Positions 1 through 6,817 of a stretch of 27,485 bases of DNA are shown in pieces. The stretch covers positions 1-27,485 of the forward strand of contig JBJDZD010000132.1 in the NCBI GenBank assembly GCA_051867815.1. The letters are read 5' to 3'. This DNA comes from CAG-390 sp051867815. GTDB taxonomy: Bacteria; Bacillota; Clostridia; Oscillospirales; CAG-272. How positions within the stretch are numbered: the first letter of the stretch is position 1; each line of letters begins with the position of its first letter. The position numbers and the translations under genes are program-made. Under the pieces are notes generated by a model that did not search any database, was not told the DNA's origin, and was given only the letters and a program-made list of their open reading frames with translations.

Positions 1-1626
1 CTTCTCGATAGCTTCCTTTACGGGAGCGGTGTCGCTTTCGGAAACCTTGTCACCGATCTCACCGAGGGTCTTTTCGGACTGGAAGATGAGGTTTTCGGCG
101 TAGTTCTTGGTCTCAACCGTTTCCTTGAGCTTCTTATCCTCATCAGCGAACTTCTCTGCCTCGCGAACTGCACGGTCGATATCTTCCTGGCTCATATTGG
201 TGGAGCTTGTGATGGTGATGTGCTGCTCTCTTCCGGTGCCCTTATCCTTTGCGGTTACGTTAACGATACCGTTTGCGTCAATATCGAAGGTGACCTCAAT
301 CTGAGGTACTCCGCGGGGTGCGGGGGGAATGCCGTCAAGAGTGAATCTGCCGAGTGTGGTGTTACCGGACGCCATCTGGCGCTCGCCCTGAAGAACGTGG
401 ATCTCAACCTGGGTCTGATTGTTATCGGCTGTGGAATATACCTGGCTCTTCTTTACGGGAATGGTGGTATTTCTGTCGATGATCTTATTGAATACTCCGC
501 CGAGGGTCTCGATACCGAGGGACAGAGGAGTTACGTCAAGAAGGAGGAGATCCTTTACCTCGCCGCCGAGAACGCCACCCTGAATAGCCGCGCCGATTGC
601 TACGCACTCATCGGGGTTGATGCCCTTGAAGGGTTCCTTTCCGATGAAGTTCTTGACTGCTTCCTGAACTGCCGGAATTCTCGTGGAACCGCCGACGAGG
701 AGCACCTTATCGATCTGCGCAGGGGTAAGGCCTGCATCTGCAAGAACCTGCTTGGTAGGCTTCATGGTTGCGTCAACGAGGTCTGCAGTCAACTCGTTGA
801 ACTTAGCACGGGAAAGGGTTGCCGTGAAATGAAGAGGTCCTGCCGCCGTTGCCGTAAGGAAGGGGAGGTTGATCTCCGTTGAGGTTACGCCGGAAAGCTC
901 GATCTTTGCCTTCTCTGCCGCCTCCTTAAGTCTTTGAACGACCATCTTGTCGCCGCGTACATCAACGCCGTGTTCTCTCTTGAATTCATTTATCATCCAA
1001 TCGATGATTCTCTGGTCGAAGTCGTCACCGCCGAGCCTGTTGTTACCTGCGGTTGCGAGAACCTCAAAAACGCCGTCCGATATCTCAAGCAGGGATACGT
1101 CGAATGTACCGCCGCCGAGGTCGAAGACCATGATCTTCTGATCGTTTTCCTTATCCATACCGTAAGCAAGAGCAGCGGCCGTCGGCTCGTTGATGATACG
1201 AAGAACCTCAAGACCTGCAATCTTACCTGCATCCTTGGTTGCCTGGCGCTGTGCGTCGGTGAAGTATGCGGGAACGGTGATTACCGCCTGGTTAACGGAA
1301 GTTCCGAGATATGCCTCTGCATCCGACTTAAGCTTCTGCAGAATCATTGCGGATATCTCCTGGGGAGTATATCCCTTGCCGTTGATGTTTACGCGTCTGT
1401 CCGTACCCATGTCTCTCTTGATGGAGCTGATGGTGAGGTCGGGGTTGGTGATAGCCTGGCGCTTTGCAACCTGGCCGACGAGACGCTCGCCGTCCTTCTT
1501 GAACGCTACGACGGAAGGAGTTGTTCTTGCTCCTTCGGGATTGGGGATTACAACAGGCTCGCCGCCTTCATAAACTGCTACGCATGAGTTTGTTGTACCA
1601 AGGTCAATGCCTATGATCTTTGCCAT
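1..1626 (-). CDS. dnaK: Chaperone protein DnaK (Hsp70), 3' end cut by window edge
   Basis: ATP-dependent cytosolic Hsp70 chaperone that works with DnaJ and GrpE. I translated the minus strand from the ATG at 1626: the protein opens MAKIIGIDLGTTNSCVAV, the Hsp70 phosphate-1 signature, and continues through VITVPAYFTDAQRQATKDAG and RIINEPTAAALAYG, both diagnostic of the nucleotide-binding domain. The 542 codons present cover this domain, the substrate-binding beta domain and part of the helical lid; the usual length is 600-640, so roughly 70 C-terminal residues lie beyond position 1. A GGAGG ribosome binding site precedes the start. The gene follows grpE by 42 bases with no visible promoter, so it is read from the hrcA promoter and is under HrcA/CIRCE control. 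dnaJ would be expected next, outside the window. Confidence 0.97.
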   Translation of the reverse strand, partial: MAKIIGIDLGTTNSCVAVYEGGEPVVIPNPEGARTTPSVVAFKKDGERLVGQVAKRQAITNPDLTISSIKRDMGTDRRVNINGKGYTPQEISAMILQKLKSDAEAYLGTSVNQAVITVPAYFTDAQRQATKDAGKIAGLEVLRIINEPTAAALAYGMDKENDQKIMVFDLGGGTFDVSLLEISDGVFEVLATAGNNRLGGDDFDQRIIDWMINEFKREHGVDVRGDKMVVQRLKEAAEKAKIELSGVTSTEINLPFLTATAAGPLHFTATLSRAKFNELTADLVDATMKPTKQVLADAGLTPAQIDKVLLVGGSTRIPAVQEAVKNFIGKEPFKGINPDECVAIGAAIQGGVLGGEVKDLLLLDVTPLSLGIETLGGVFNKIIDRNTTIPVKKSQVYSTADNNQTQVEIHVLQGERQMASGNTTLGRFTLDGIPPAPRGVPQIEVTFDIDANGIVNVTAKDKGTGREQHITITSSTNMSQEDIDRAVREAEKFADEDKKLKETVETKNYAENLIFQSEKTLGEIGDKVSESDTAPVKEAIEK

Positions 1627-1668
1627 AATTAAATTTCCTCCGAATATATTTCTTTTTGATTTTCCATG

Positions 1669-2271
1669 TTAGTTTGCGACCTTAACGACCGCGTATCTGA
1701 TGACCTTATCGCCGCGAACGTAGCCCTTTTGGAGCACCTCAACGACTTCGTTTTCACCGTAATTTTCGTCATCAATGTGCATTACGGCATAGTGGCGGTC
1801 GGGATCGAAAGTCTCTCCCTCTGCCTTGATCTCCTCAACGCCGAGCTTTGCAAGCCCTTCGTCAAAGCTCTTGAGTATCAGCGCAAGACCGTCGGCAAGC
1901 GCCTTGGCGTCCTCGCATCCGACTGCGCGCCCGAGATTGTCAAGCACGGGAAGCAAAGCATTGATGGCATCCGCGTATGCATCCGAGTAAACGCCCTCGC
2001 GCTCCTTGGCGGAACGGCGGCGGAAGTTATCGTACTCGGCGTAAAGGCGGAGATATTTGTCATCACGTTCCGCCACGGATGCTTCAAGCTCGGCGACCTT
2101 TGCTTCAAGCTCGCGCACTTTTTTATTCTTCTTTTCCTTTTTGGATTCGGCTTCGGGCTTCTCTTCCTCTGCAACGGGAGCTTCGTTCTTTACCTCTTCC
2201 TCTGCAGCGGAAGCTTCGTCCTTTACCTCTTCCTCGGGAGCGTTGATTTCCTTTTCGTCAATCTGTGTCAT
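1669..2271 (-). CDS. grpE: Nucleotide exchange factor GrpE
   Basis: GrpE releases ADP from DnaK and resets the Hsp70 cycle. The protein has a highly acidic, low-complexity N-terminus (residues about 5-40, rich in E, A and K), a long coiled coil (about 45-85, around ELEAKVAELEASVAERDDKY), the conserved core AEYDNFRRRSAKE, and a C-terminal beta domain ending EVLQKGYVRGDKVIRYAVVKVAN, all typical of the family. At 200 residues the length is normal. I prefer the ATG at 2271: the only Shine-Dalgarno (AAAGG) directly abuts an upstream in-frame ATG at 2280 but lies a proper 9 bases before 2271. The start sits inside the end of hrcA (stop 2258-2260), which suggests translational coupling. Confidence 0.95.
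   Translation of the reverse strand: MTQIDEKEINAPEEEVKDEASAAEEEVKNEAPVAEEEKPEAESKKEKKNKKVRELEAKVAELEASVAERDDKYLRLYAEYDNFRRRSAKEREGVYSDAYADAINALLPVLDNLGRAVGCEDAKALADGLALILKSFDEGLAKLGVEEIKAEGETFDPDRHYAVMHIDDENYGENEVVEVLQKGYVRGDKVIRYAVVKVAN
2161..2239 (-). repeat. 33-bp in-frame tandem repeat in the acidic N-terminus of grpE
   Basis: Two 33-base units (2161-2193 and 2194-2226) differ at only a few bases, and a partial third unit starts at 2227. The period is 11 codons, giving repeated EEEVK-type acidic segments (EEEVKDEASAA and EEEVKNEAPVA). The repeat explains the length of the unstructured GrpE N-terminus and could change copy number by slippage without breaking the frame. Confidence 0.85.
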
Positions 2272-3367
2272 TGTTGCCATCCTTTATTTGAATTTCTTTA
2301 ATTTCATCCTTCTTGCCGGGAGGTGCGAGCGCTGAATACTCATCCATGATCTCACCAACCGAGCCGCAAAGTCTTTCTATGGTTTCAAGCACCTTTGCGT
2401 AATCCATTCGGCGAGGGCCGAGAACACCGATAACTCCGAGCGTTTTGCCGTCGCGAACGATCGGCTTGAAAACGATAGCAGAGTTGTTCATCACCTTGAC
2501 CGACGATTCCGAGCCTATGAGAACCGAAATGTCATCTCCCTCAGCTTCCGAAACGAGCTTCAGAATCTCGTCCTTCTGCTCGAGCGTTCCGAGGAGGTCG
2601 CCGAGCTGATCGGGATTTTCGTAATCGGGATAGTGGAGCAGATTTCCGATGCCGGTCAGCTGTAGTTCGCCGCCGTCATTCTCAGTGAGCGTTGCATAGA
2701 TCGTTTTGACGATCGGTGCGATAAGCTCCGCATCCGCACCCATCTCATCCTCAAGGCGAAGCATGACGGACATGTTCAGCGCATCCGCAGTAAGATTTAC
2801 CGCGATCTCGTTCAGCACCGCGCCCAAGCGTGAAATAACCGCCTGCGGCTTCGGAGAGAGCACTCTGATATGCTTTGATATAACGTTACCCGAAGCATTG
2901 ATCATAATGAGAACGAAATTGTGTTCATCTATATATGCCGTCTCAAATCGGGTTATTACAGCAGAAGATCGCCCCGGCTTAACGGCAAGACCCGTATAAT
3001 TTGTCATAGCCGACGCAAGCTTTGAAGCCGCGAGAAGTATCTGATCAAGCTCTGCGGTCTTGCTCTTGAGGATGCGGTTGATCTGCTGAATCTCGTTATT
3101 TGTCATTGCGTAATGTTCAATGAGCTGGTCAACGTAGAACCTGTAACCAAGCTGTGAGGGAACTCTGCCTGCCGAAGTATGCGGCTGCTCAAGGTAGCCA
3201 AGCTCTTCAAGCTCGGACATCTCGTTTCTGATCGTTGCAGAGGAGCAATTGATGCCCGGAAGCTGCATCAGCGACTTTGAGCCTATCGGCTCGCCAAGCT
3301 CAATATGGGATTCGACTATTGCTTTGAGTATCTGCTTTTTTCTGTTACTCAGTTCGCTTCCGTACAT
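2258..3367 (-). CDS. hrcA: Heat-inducible transcription repressor HrcA
   Basis: HrcA binds the CIRCE operator and represses the dnaK and groE heat-shock genes; its folding depends on GroEL. The 369-residue protein begins with a winged-helix DNA-binding domain (ILKAIVESHIELGEPIGSKS ... SSATIRNEMSELEELGYLEQ, about residues 10-65), then the conserved HTSAGRVPSQLGYRFYVD segment, a GAF-like middle domain and a C-terminal segment with VIGVLGPRRMDYAKV, which is typical of HrcA. The ATG at 3367 has an AAGGAG site 8 bases upstream. It is the first gene of hrcA-grpE-dnaK and overlaps grpE. The CIRCE element just downstream of its promoter implies autoregulation. Confidence 0.97.
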   Translation of the reverse strand: MYGSELSNRKKQILKAIVESHIELGEPIGSKSLMQLPGINCSSATIRNEMSELEELGYLEQPHTSAGRVPSQLGYRFYVDQLIEHYAMTNNEIQQINRILKSKTAELDQILLAASKLASAMTNYTGLAVKPGRSSAVITRFETAYIDEHNFVLIMINASGNVISKHIRVLSPKPQAVISRLGAVLNEIAVNLTADALNMSVMLRLEDEMGADAELIAPIVKTIYATLTENDGGELQLTGIGNLLHYPDYENPDQLGDLLGTLEQKDEILKLVSEAEGDDISVLIGSESSVKVMNNSAIVFKPIVRDGKTLGVIGVLGPRRMDYAKVLETIERLCGSVGEIMDEYSALAPPGKKDEIKEIQIKDGNNDTD

Positions 3368-3396
3368 GACTTTTTCTCCTTCTCAATAGTTATAGC

Positions 3397-3423
3397 CAAT
3401 TGTAAAACTGCGTTTTACAATTG
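3397..3423. repeat. Perfect 12-bp palindrome in hrcA leader, copy of an interspersed element
   Basis: Arms CAATTGTAAAAC (3397-3408) and GTTTTACAATTG (3412-3423) pair perfectly around a 3-base loop. Nearly the same palindrome occurs at 18663-18689. It lies in the transcribed leader between CIRCE and the hrcA ribosome binding site, so the mRNA should fold a stable AU-rich hairpin there. It has no U-run directly after the stem on the coding side, so it is not a standard terminator. Confidence 0.8.
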
Positions 3424-3444
3424 AGATCCGCTGCCTAAATAGTT

Positions 3445-3532
3445 AAACGGCATCGTTCGCGGTGCATTTCTTAGCACTCATTTACCGCGAGTGCTAAGCT
3501 ACGCTAATAATATACCACAAACGATGCCGTTT
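3445..3532. repeat. 13-bp perfect inverted repeat bracketing the hrcA promoter and CIRCE
   Basis: AAACGGCATCGTT (3445-3457) and its exact complement AACGATGCCGTTT (3520-3532) enclose CIRCE and the -10 element. The distal arm falls in the -35/-10 spacer and the proximal arm in the transcribed leader. On the plus strand the right arm runs straight into seven T residues. Confidence 0.75.
3471..3497. promoter_or_regulatory. CIRCE operator (HrcA binding site)
   Basis: TTAGCACTC (3471-3479), a 9-base spacer, then GAGTGCTAA (3489-3497): an exact match to the consensus CIRCE inverted repeat. It starts only a few bases downstream of the predicted hrcA transcription start, the usual place for HrcA repression. 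It is the only CIRCE I see in the window and should control hrcA, grpE and dnaK. Confidence 0.97.
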
Positions 3533-3537
3533 TTTTA
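3502..3537 (-). promoter_or_regulatory. Probable hrcA operon promoter (extended -10)
   Basis: On the minus strand an extended -10, TG-G-TATATT (hexamer 3514 to 3509), lies just upstream of CIRCE, placing the transcription start near 3502. The -35 region at the right distance (about 3532-3537) is poor (TAAAAA), so the TG extension probably compensates. Assignment is by motif and position only. Confidence 0.55.
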
Positions 3538-3623
3538 CTCTTTTGTTTGGACTTTTTGTGAATTATTTGTGAATATTGGCAGATTGGGTGCCAGACTGCA
3601 AAATTTTCCGCTTTTTAAGGCAA

Positions 3624-5423
3624 TCAATAATAGAATTCGGGGGGAATATCAGTAAGGTCCTCAATGGTATCGGTGCAAACAGCCGGATACTTTTCCTTAT
3701 CATAAACGTAGTAATTGACCAGCTTGTTGGAATTTCTCCATCTTGTGAAGGCGTCAATCTGTGCATCCGTCATAAGATAAGTGTTGACCGTGTGATAGGG
3801 AGCCGCCTGCGGAGTTGAATCGAAATGATACCAAGCCGGGGAGCTTTCCGTGCCGATATTGACGAGCAGCCAGAAATGAGTCCCCGTTCCCTCGATCTTT
3901 GCGGATTCCGCGCGCTCGATAAGGTGGACGTCGAAGCCGAGATAGTCAAGTATCGCATAGGACACCGCGGCGTATGTGAAGCAGTCGCCGGAAAATCCTC
4001 CGCTTAGCGTAGCGTAAGCCTCGTGCCGCCAATCAGTATGGGGGGATGTGCCGACATAGTGGATACTGCTTTTCGTATAGATATAAACCTGATAGATCTT
4101 TTCGATCACGGTCATTTCCGGAGTGATACCGATGTCCGCTTCGAGGCTCTTGATAACTTGTGCCAGCATTGCGTCGGTGATGAATCCGTCGTTAACCGTG
4201 AGCTTGACCGAACGTCGGGTTTCGTTGCCGGCGGCGTCACGCGCCACGATCTCTACGGTATACTTGCCGGGAAGATCAAGGTCTGCACCGGAGATGTCAA
4301 GGAACAGCTCAAAGCTTCCGCTGTTATCGCTTGCTTCGACCAAGGCGCGCCAAATGATGGGCTTTCCCGTGTCAACCTCAAGCTCCTCGGGAGCTTTCGA
4401 AATAACGGGGGCTTCCGTATCAATGGCAAGAATGAAGTAGCTTGTATAGATGGTCTGATTGCCATGCGCATCGGTCAGCACCAAAACGACATCGTAGGTT
4501 CCGGCACCTCCTATGGATGGCTCGGACTGATACCTGACGGTAACCTCACTGCAATCAACGATATCGGAAATAAAATCGGAAGCGGATGGAGCTTTGTTGT
4601 AGCAGTTCTGCGGAGTAACGGTGGCCGTGGGGGGCGTTCTGTCGGCAATCTCAAGCACGACATCGTAGGTTTTGCCCTCCGCTTCAATTTGAAGCATATA
4701 AATTCCGGCTGTGGTAGTGCTTATGCCGGAGATATCCGAAAGATAACGGCCGACTCCGCTCTTTCCGCTGAATACGTCGGCGGACGGAAGCGGCTCTCCA
4801 AGCTCGGAAACGTAATGCGTATAAAGCAACGAATCTTTCGGAACCACATTGATAAAGATCTTATACTCCGTCTTGTTGCCGCCCTCGTCCGTTAAAACGA
4901 CGGTGACCTCGTGCTTGCCGATTTTATTCGTGTCCGGCTTTTTCTTAAAGCTGACCTCGACCTTGGTGGCGTCAACGATATCTTTTACACAATCGGATGC
5001 GCTGACCTCACTGCCCTGCCATACGGAAATATCGCCTGCCCGCGCAGTGGGCGGTTGGGTATCGACGACGATGAGCTTTGAGATACATTTCTTTCCGTCA
5101 ACGATAAGCGTGATTTTATATTCGTTGACCGACGAAAGGTCGTAGGTCACGCCCTCTGCAAATTCGGCGGTATGACCTTCTGCAACTATGAAGTCGGAGG
5201 CGTATATTCCCTCTCTTCCGGCCTCAACGGTAACGCTTCGCGCAACGTATTCGGGTCTCATAAAGACCGTCACTATCATGAGTGCCGTTATCAGCAGTAG
5301 CATGAGCACGAGTACTATCATGGCGACGATGAGCGAATTAGAATCAGGGCTTTTCTTTTGCGGTTCGCGGTGCTTTTGCACCGTATCACCTCTATATTGA
5401 CTTCTGTACTGTTTATAATCCAT
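3624..5423 (-). CDS. Membrane-anchored surface protein with Ig-like modules and a transglutaminase-like domain
   Basis: The 599-residue protein has a short basic cytoplasmic N-terminus, one transmembrane helix (about residues 30-54, SLIVAMIVLVLMLLLITALM) and a long extracellular part. Three Ig-like/DUF5011-type modules follow, each starting near PPTA or APVI and containing a D-x-x-GN-x-T strand (TDEGGNKTE, TDAHGNQTI, RDAAGNETR). The C-terminal domain is transglutaminase-like: Cys481 in GDCFTYAAV, His516 in THFWLLVN and Asp535 in WYHFDSTP form the expected triad, so it may be a cysteine protease or amidase acting at the wall. Substrate unknown. The ATG at 5423 is chosen because AAGG lies 7-8 bases upstream; an in-frame start at 5453 has no ribosome binding site. 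It is a single-gene unit. No clear terminator follows before the hrcA promoter. Confidence 0.85.
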   Translation of the reverse strand: MDYKQYRSQYRGDTVQKHREPQKKSPDSNSLIVAMIVLVLMLLLITALMIVTVFMRPEYVARSVTVEAGREGIYASDFIVAEGHTAEFAEGVTYDLSSVNEYKITLIVDGKKCISKLIVVDTQPPTARAGDISVWQGSEVSASDCVKDIVDATKVEVSFKKKPDTNKIGKHEVTVVLTDEGGNKTEYKIFINVVPKDSLLYTHYVSELGEPLPSADVFSGKSGVGRYLSDISGISTTTAGIYMLQIEAEGKTYDVVLEIADRTPPTATVTPQNCYNKAPSASDFISDIVDCSEVTVRYQSEPSIGGAGTYDVVLVLTDAHGNQTIYTSYFILAIDTEAPVISKAPEELEVDTGKPIIWRALVEASDNSGSFELFLDISGADLDLPGKYTVEIVARDAAGNETRRSVKLTVNDGFITDAMLAQVIKSLEADIGITPEMTVIEKIYQVYIYTKSSIHYVGTSPHTDWRHEAYATLSGGFSGDCFTYAAVSYAILDYLGFDVHLIERAESAKIEGTGTHFWLLVNIGTESSPAWYHFDSTPQAAPYHTVNTYLMTDAQIDAFTRWRNSNKLVNYYVYDKEKYPAVCTDTIEDLTDIPPEFYY

Positions 5424-5452
5424 AATTAACCTTGTCCTTGAAATAATCATCA

Positions 5453-5488
5453 ATTATATTATATCACTCAAAGACAATTTTTGAGTGA
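5453..5488 (-). promoter_or_regulatory. AT-rich promoter with a 9-bp dyad (possible operator)
   Basis: Two overlapping TATAAT hexamers on the minus strand (5463-5458 and 5458-5453) are directly preceded by the perfect dyad TCACTCAAA (5464-5472) / TTTGAGTGA (5480-5488) with a 7-base spacer. No good -35 hexamer is visible because the dyad occupies the -35/-10 interval. This looks like an operator for an unknown regulator of the transglutaminase-like gene. Confidence 0.5.
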
Positions 5489-5512
5489 CTAAATAATTAA
5501 TTTATAATAAAC

Positions 5513-5540
5513 AAAAAAGAGCCGGATCAGGCTCTTTTTT
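5513..5540. terminator. Bidirectional intrinsic terminator after the HIT gene
   Basis: Stem GAGCC (5519-5523) / GGCTC (5530-5534), 6-base loop, flanked by six A residues on the left and six T residues on the right, so it works on either strand. It begins 5 bases beyond the HIT stop codon on the minus strand. Confidence 0.9.
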
Positions 5541-5544
5541 CTCA

Positions 5545-5886
5545 TTATCCCATCTTCTCTCCGAGCTGTGTACCGCCCAGAATATGAAAATGAAGATGCT
5601 TGACGGACTGACAAGCATCCGCTCCGCAATTTGAAATTATTCGGTATCCGCCCTCAAGGCCCTCTGCCTTTGCAATATGGGGTATCACTTCGAATATCTT
5701 TGCGACATATTTGCTGTTCTCCGGCGTGATTTCATCGGCGGAAGCAATGTGCGTCTTCGGAACGATCAGGACATGCACGGGCGCCTGCGGATTGATATCG
5801 CGGAAAGCATACACGTATTCATCCTCATAAACCTTAGCCGAGGGAATGTTTCCTTTGATTATTTCGCAGAAAAGACAAAATTCCAT
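5545..5886 (-). CDS. HIT family protein (HinT-like purine nucleoside phosphoramidase)
   Basis: A 113-residue histidine-triad hydrolase. The triad is in SVKHLHFHILGG (His97, His99, His101), preceded by the conserved HVLIVPKTHI strand-helix and RDINPQAP. An N-terminal CLFCEII motif (Cys4, Cys7) is common in bacterial HinT. Family members split AMP from phosphoramidates or aminoacyl adenylates; the cellular substrate is not evident here. The start at 5886 has an AAGGAG site. It is monocistronic, with its own consensus promoter and terminator. Confidence 0.93.
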   Translation of the reverse strand: MEFCLFCEIIKGNIPSAKVYEDEYVYAFRDINPQAPVHVLIVPKTHIASADEITPENSKYVAKIFEVIPHIAKAEGLEGGYRIISNCGADACQSVKHLHFHILGGTQLGEKMG

Positions 5887-5900
5887 TTTCTTTCTCCTTT

Positions 5901-5922
5901 TTGGTGATGAGTTGGTGATGAG
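5901..5922. repeat. Exact 11-bp tandem duplication in the HIT gene leader
   Basis: TTGGTGATGAG occurs twice head to tail (5901-5911, 5912-5922), between the predicted transcription start and the ribosome binding site of the HIT gene. Confidence 0.85.
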
Positions 5923-5925
5923 ATA

Positions 5926-5954
5926 ATAATATCACAAAAAGCGGAAAATGTCAA
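5926..5954 (-). promoter_or_regulatory. Sigma-A promoter of the HIT gene
   Basis: TTGACA (5954-5949), 17-base spacer, TATTAT (5931-5926) on the minus strand; transcription start expected near 5919, giving a leader of about 30 bases. Confidence 0.88.
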
Positions 5955-5984
5955 TAGGCCGTTGCGATCGGATCATTAAATCCG

Positions 5985-6029
5985 AAAAAAAGCGTTTTGA
6001 GAATCATTTCAGAACTCAAAACGCTTTTT
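5985..6029. terminator. Intrinsic terminator of the small membrane protein gene
   Basis: A 10-bp perfect stem, GCGTTTTGAG (5992-6001) / CTCAAAACGC (6015-6024), flanked by seven A residues on the left and five T residues on the right. It lies 33 bases past the stop of the 82-residue gene and can also act on the plus strand. Confidence 0.9.
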
Positions 6030-6062
6030 CGTGCTATTGTCCTGCGCTGAAGAGACCGCCTC

Positions 6063-6311
6063 TTATTCGGCGCAAACGGTTACGCGACCGTTGGTAAGCT
6101 CGGTGATGAGGTCGATGATTCCGACGACAACGCCAATGCAGAAGAAGCAAAGGATACCGACTACGAGAGTGGTAGTATTCTTTGTTTCAAGGTAGCGAAG
6201 AATACGATATACACCGCTAACGATTCCTGCAGTCCAAGGAAGGAAAAGGAGGATCTTGACGATAAGTGGAAGTTCCTCGAATTTTTCCGTGTACTTTACC
6301 TGTTCAGACAT
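6063..6311 (-). CDS. Small two-helix membrane protein, function unknown
   Basis: An 82-residue protein I cannot assign. A short charged N-terminus (MSEQVKYTEKFEELP) is followed by a hydrophobic helix (about 16-38, LIVKILLFLPWTAGIVSGVY), a basic turn (RILRYLETKN), a second helix (about 48-68, LVVGILCFFCIGVVVGIIDL) and a short tail ending GRVTVCAE. The start at 6311 has a strong AAGGAG site, and the gene has its own near-consensus promoter and a strong terminator, so it is very likely real and well expressed. No neighbouring gene suggests a role. Confidence 0.85.
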   Translation of the reverse strand: MSEQVKYTEKFEELPLIVKILLFLPWTAGIVSGVYRILRYLETKNTTTLVVGILCFFCIGVVVGIIDLITELTNGRVTVCAE

Positions 6312-6394
6312 TTTCTTTTCTCCTTATGTATTAATCTATCCACCAATCGTTGCCCTTAACGGGATGCAAGCGAGGTCGATATATTCTATCGTAT

Positions 6395-6423
6395 ATTATA
6401 ACACACCTGAGATGAATAGTCAA
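6395..6423 (-). promoter_or_regulatory. Sigma-A promoter of the small membrane protein gene
   Basis: TTGACT (6423-6418), 17-base spacer ending in a TG step, TATAAT (6400-6395). The predicted start near 6388 gives an untranslated leader of roughly 75 bases. Confidence 0.9.
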
Positions 6424-6458
6424 TACCAATTTAACAAAAAAAAACGCAATTTTGAAAT

Positions 6459-6492
6459 AAAAAAGCAGGCAGATCGCAAAACGACCTGCCTG
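6459..6492 (-). terminator. Intrinsic terminator of rpsU
   Basis: Reading the minus strand, a 7-bp stem (CAGGCAG, 6492-6486, with 6472-6466) carries an inner TCG/CGA pairing and is followed by six T residues (6464-6459). It lies 18 bases past the rpsU stop codon. Confidence 0.88.
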
Positions 6493-6509
6493 TTGTCTTA
6501 ATAAAAGGC

Positions 6510-6686
6510 TTACTTGTACTTGCGCTTTCTTGCAGCTTCAGACTTCTTCTTGCGCTTTACGCTGGGCTTTTCATAGTGCTCTCTTTTACGGAGCTCTGCG
6601 AGTACGCCGGAACGTGCACACTGCTTCTTGAAGCGACGAAGAGCGTTATCAAGAGATTCGCCTTCTCTGAGCTTAACTTCTGCCAT
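6510..6686 (-). CDS. rpsU: 30S ribosomal protein S21
   Basis: S21 is a small basic protein of the 30S platform near the anti-Shine-Dalgarno. The 58 residues (MAEVKLREGESLDNALRRFK ... KKSEAARKRKYK) match the family in length and sequence. The start at 6686 has a GGGAGGG ribosome binding site. The frame stays open upstream to 6821, but that extension lies over and above the promoter and cannot be translated from this transcript. It is monocistronic: own promoter between leuS and rpsU, terminator directly after. Confidence 0.97.
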   Translation of the reverse strand: MAEVKLREGESLDNALRRFKKQCARSGVLAELRKREHYEKPSVKRKKKSEAARKRKYK

Positions 6687-6729
6687 ATTTATTTCCCTCC
6701 CCTCGCTACAAAACGGAATTAACGGAATT

Positions 6730-6758
6730 ATTATACACCAAACCGGGGCAAATGTCAA
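6730..6758 (-). promoter_or_regulatory. Consensus promoter of rpsU
   Basis: TTGACA (6758-6753), 17-base spacer ending TG, TATAAT (6735-6730): both hexamers match the sigma-A consensus exactly. Predicted start about 6723. GGGGCAAAT at 6745-6753 overlaps its -35 end and is inverted at 6793-6801. Confidence 0.95.
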
Positions 6759-6817
6759 TAGTAATTTGAAAATAATTGCAAATCTTTTTGATATTTGCCC
6801 CCGATTGGTACATTTTA

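Noticed and set aside
5901..5922. Possible start of a CRISPR-like repeat series
   Set aside because: Only two copies without a spacer; a simple tandem duplication. No other regularly spaced repeats exist in the window.
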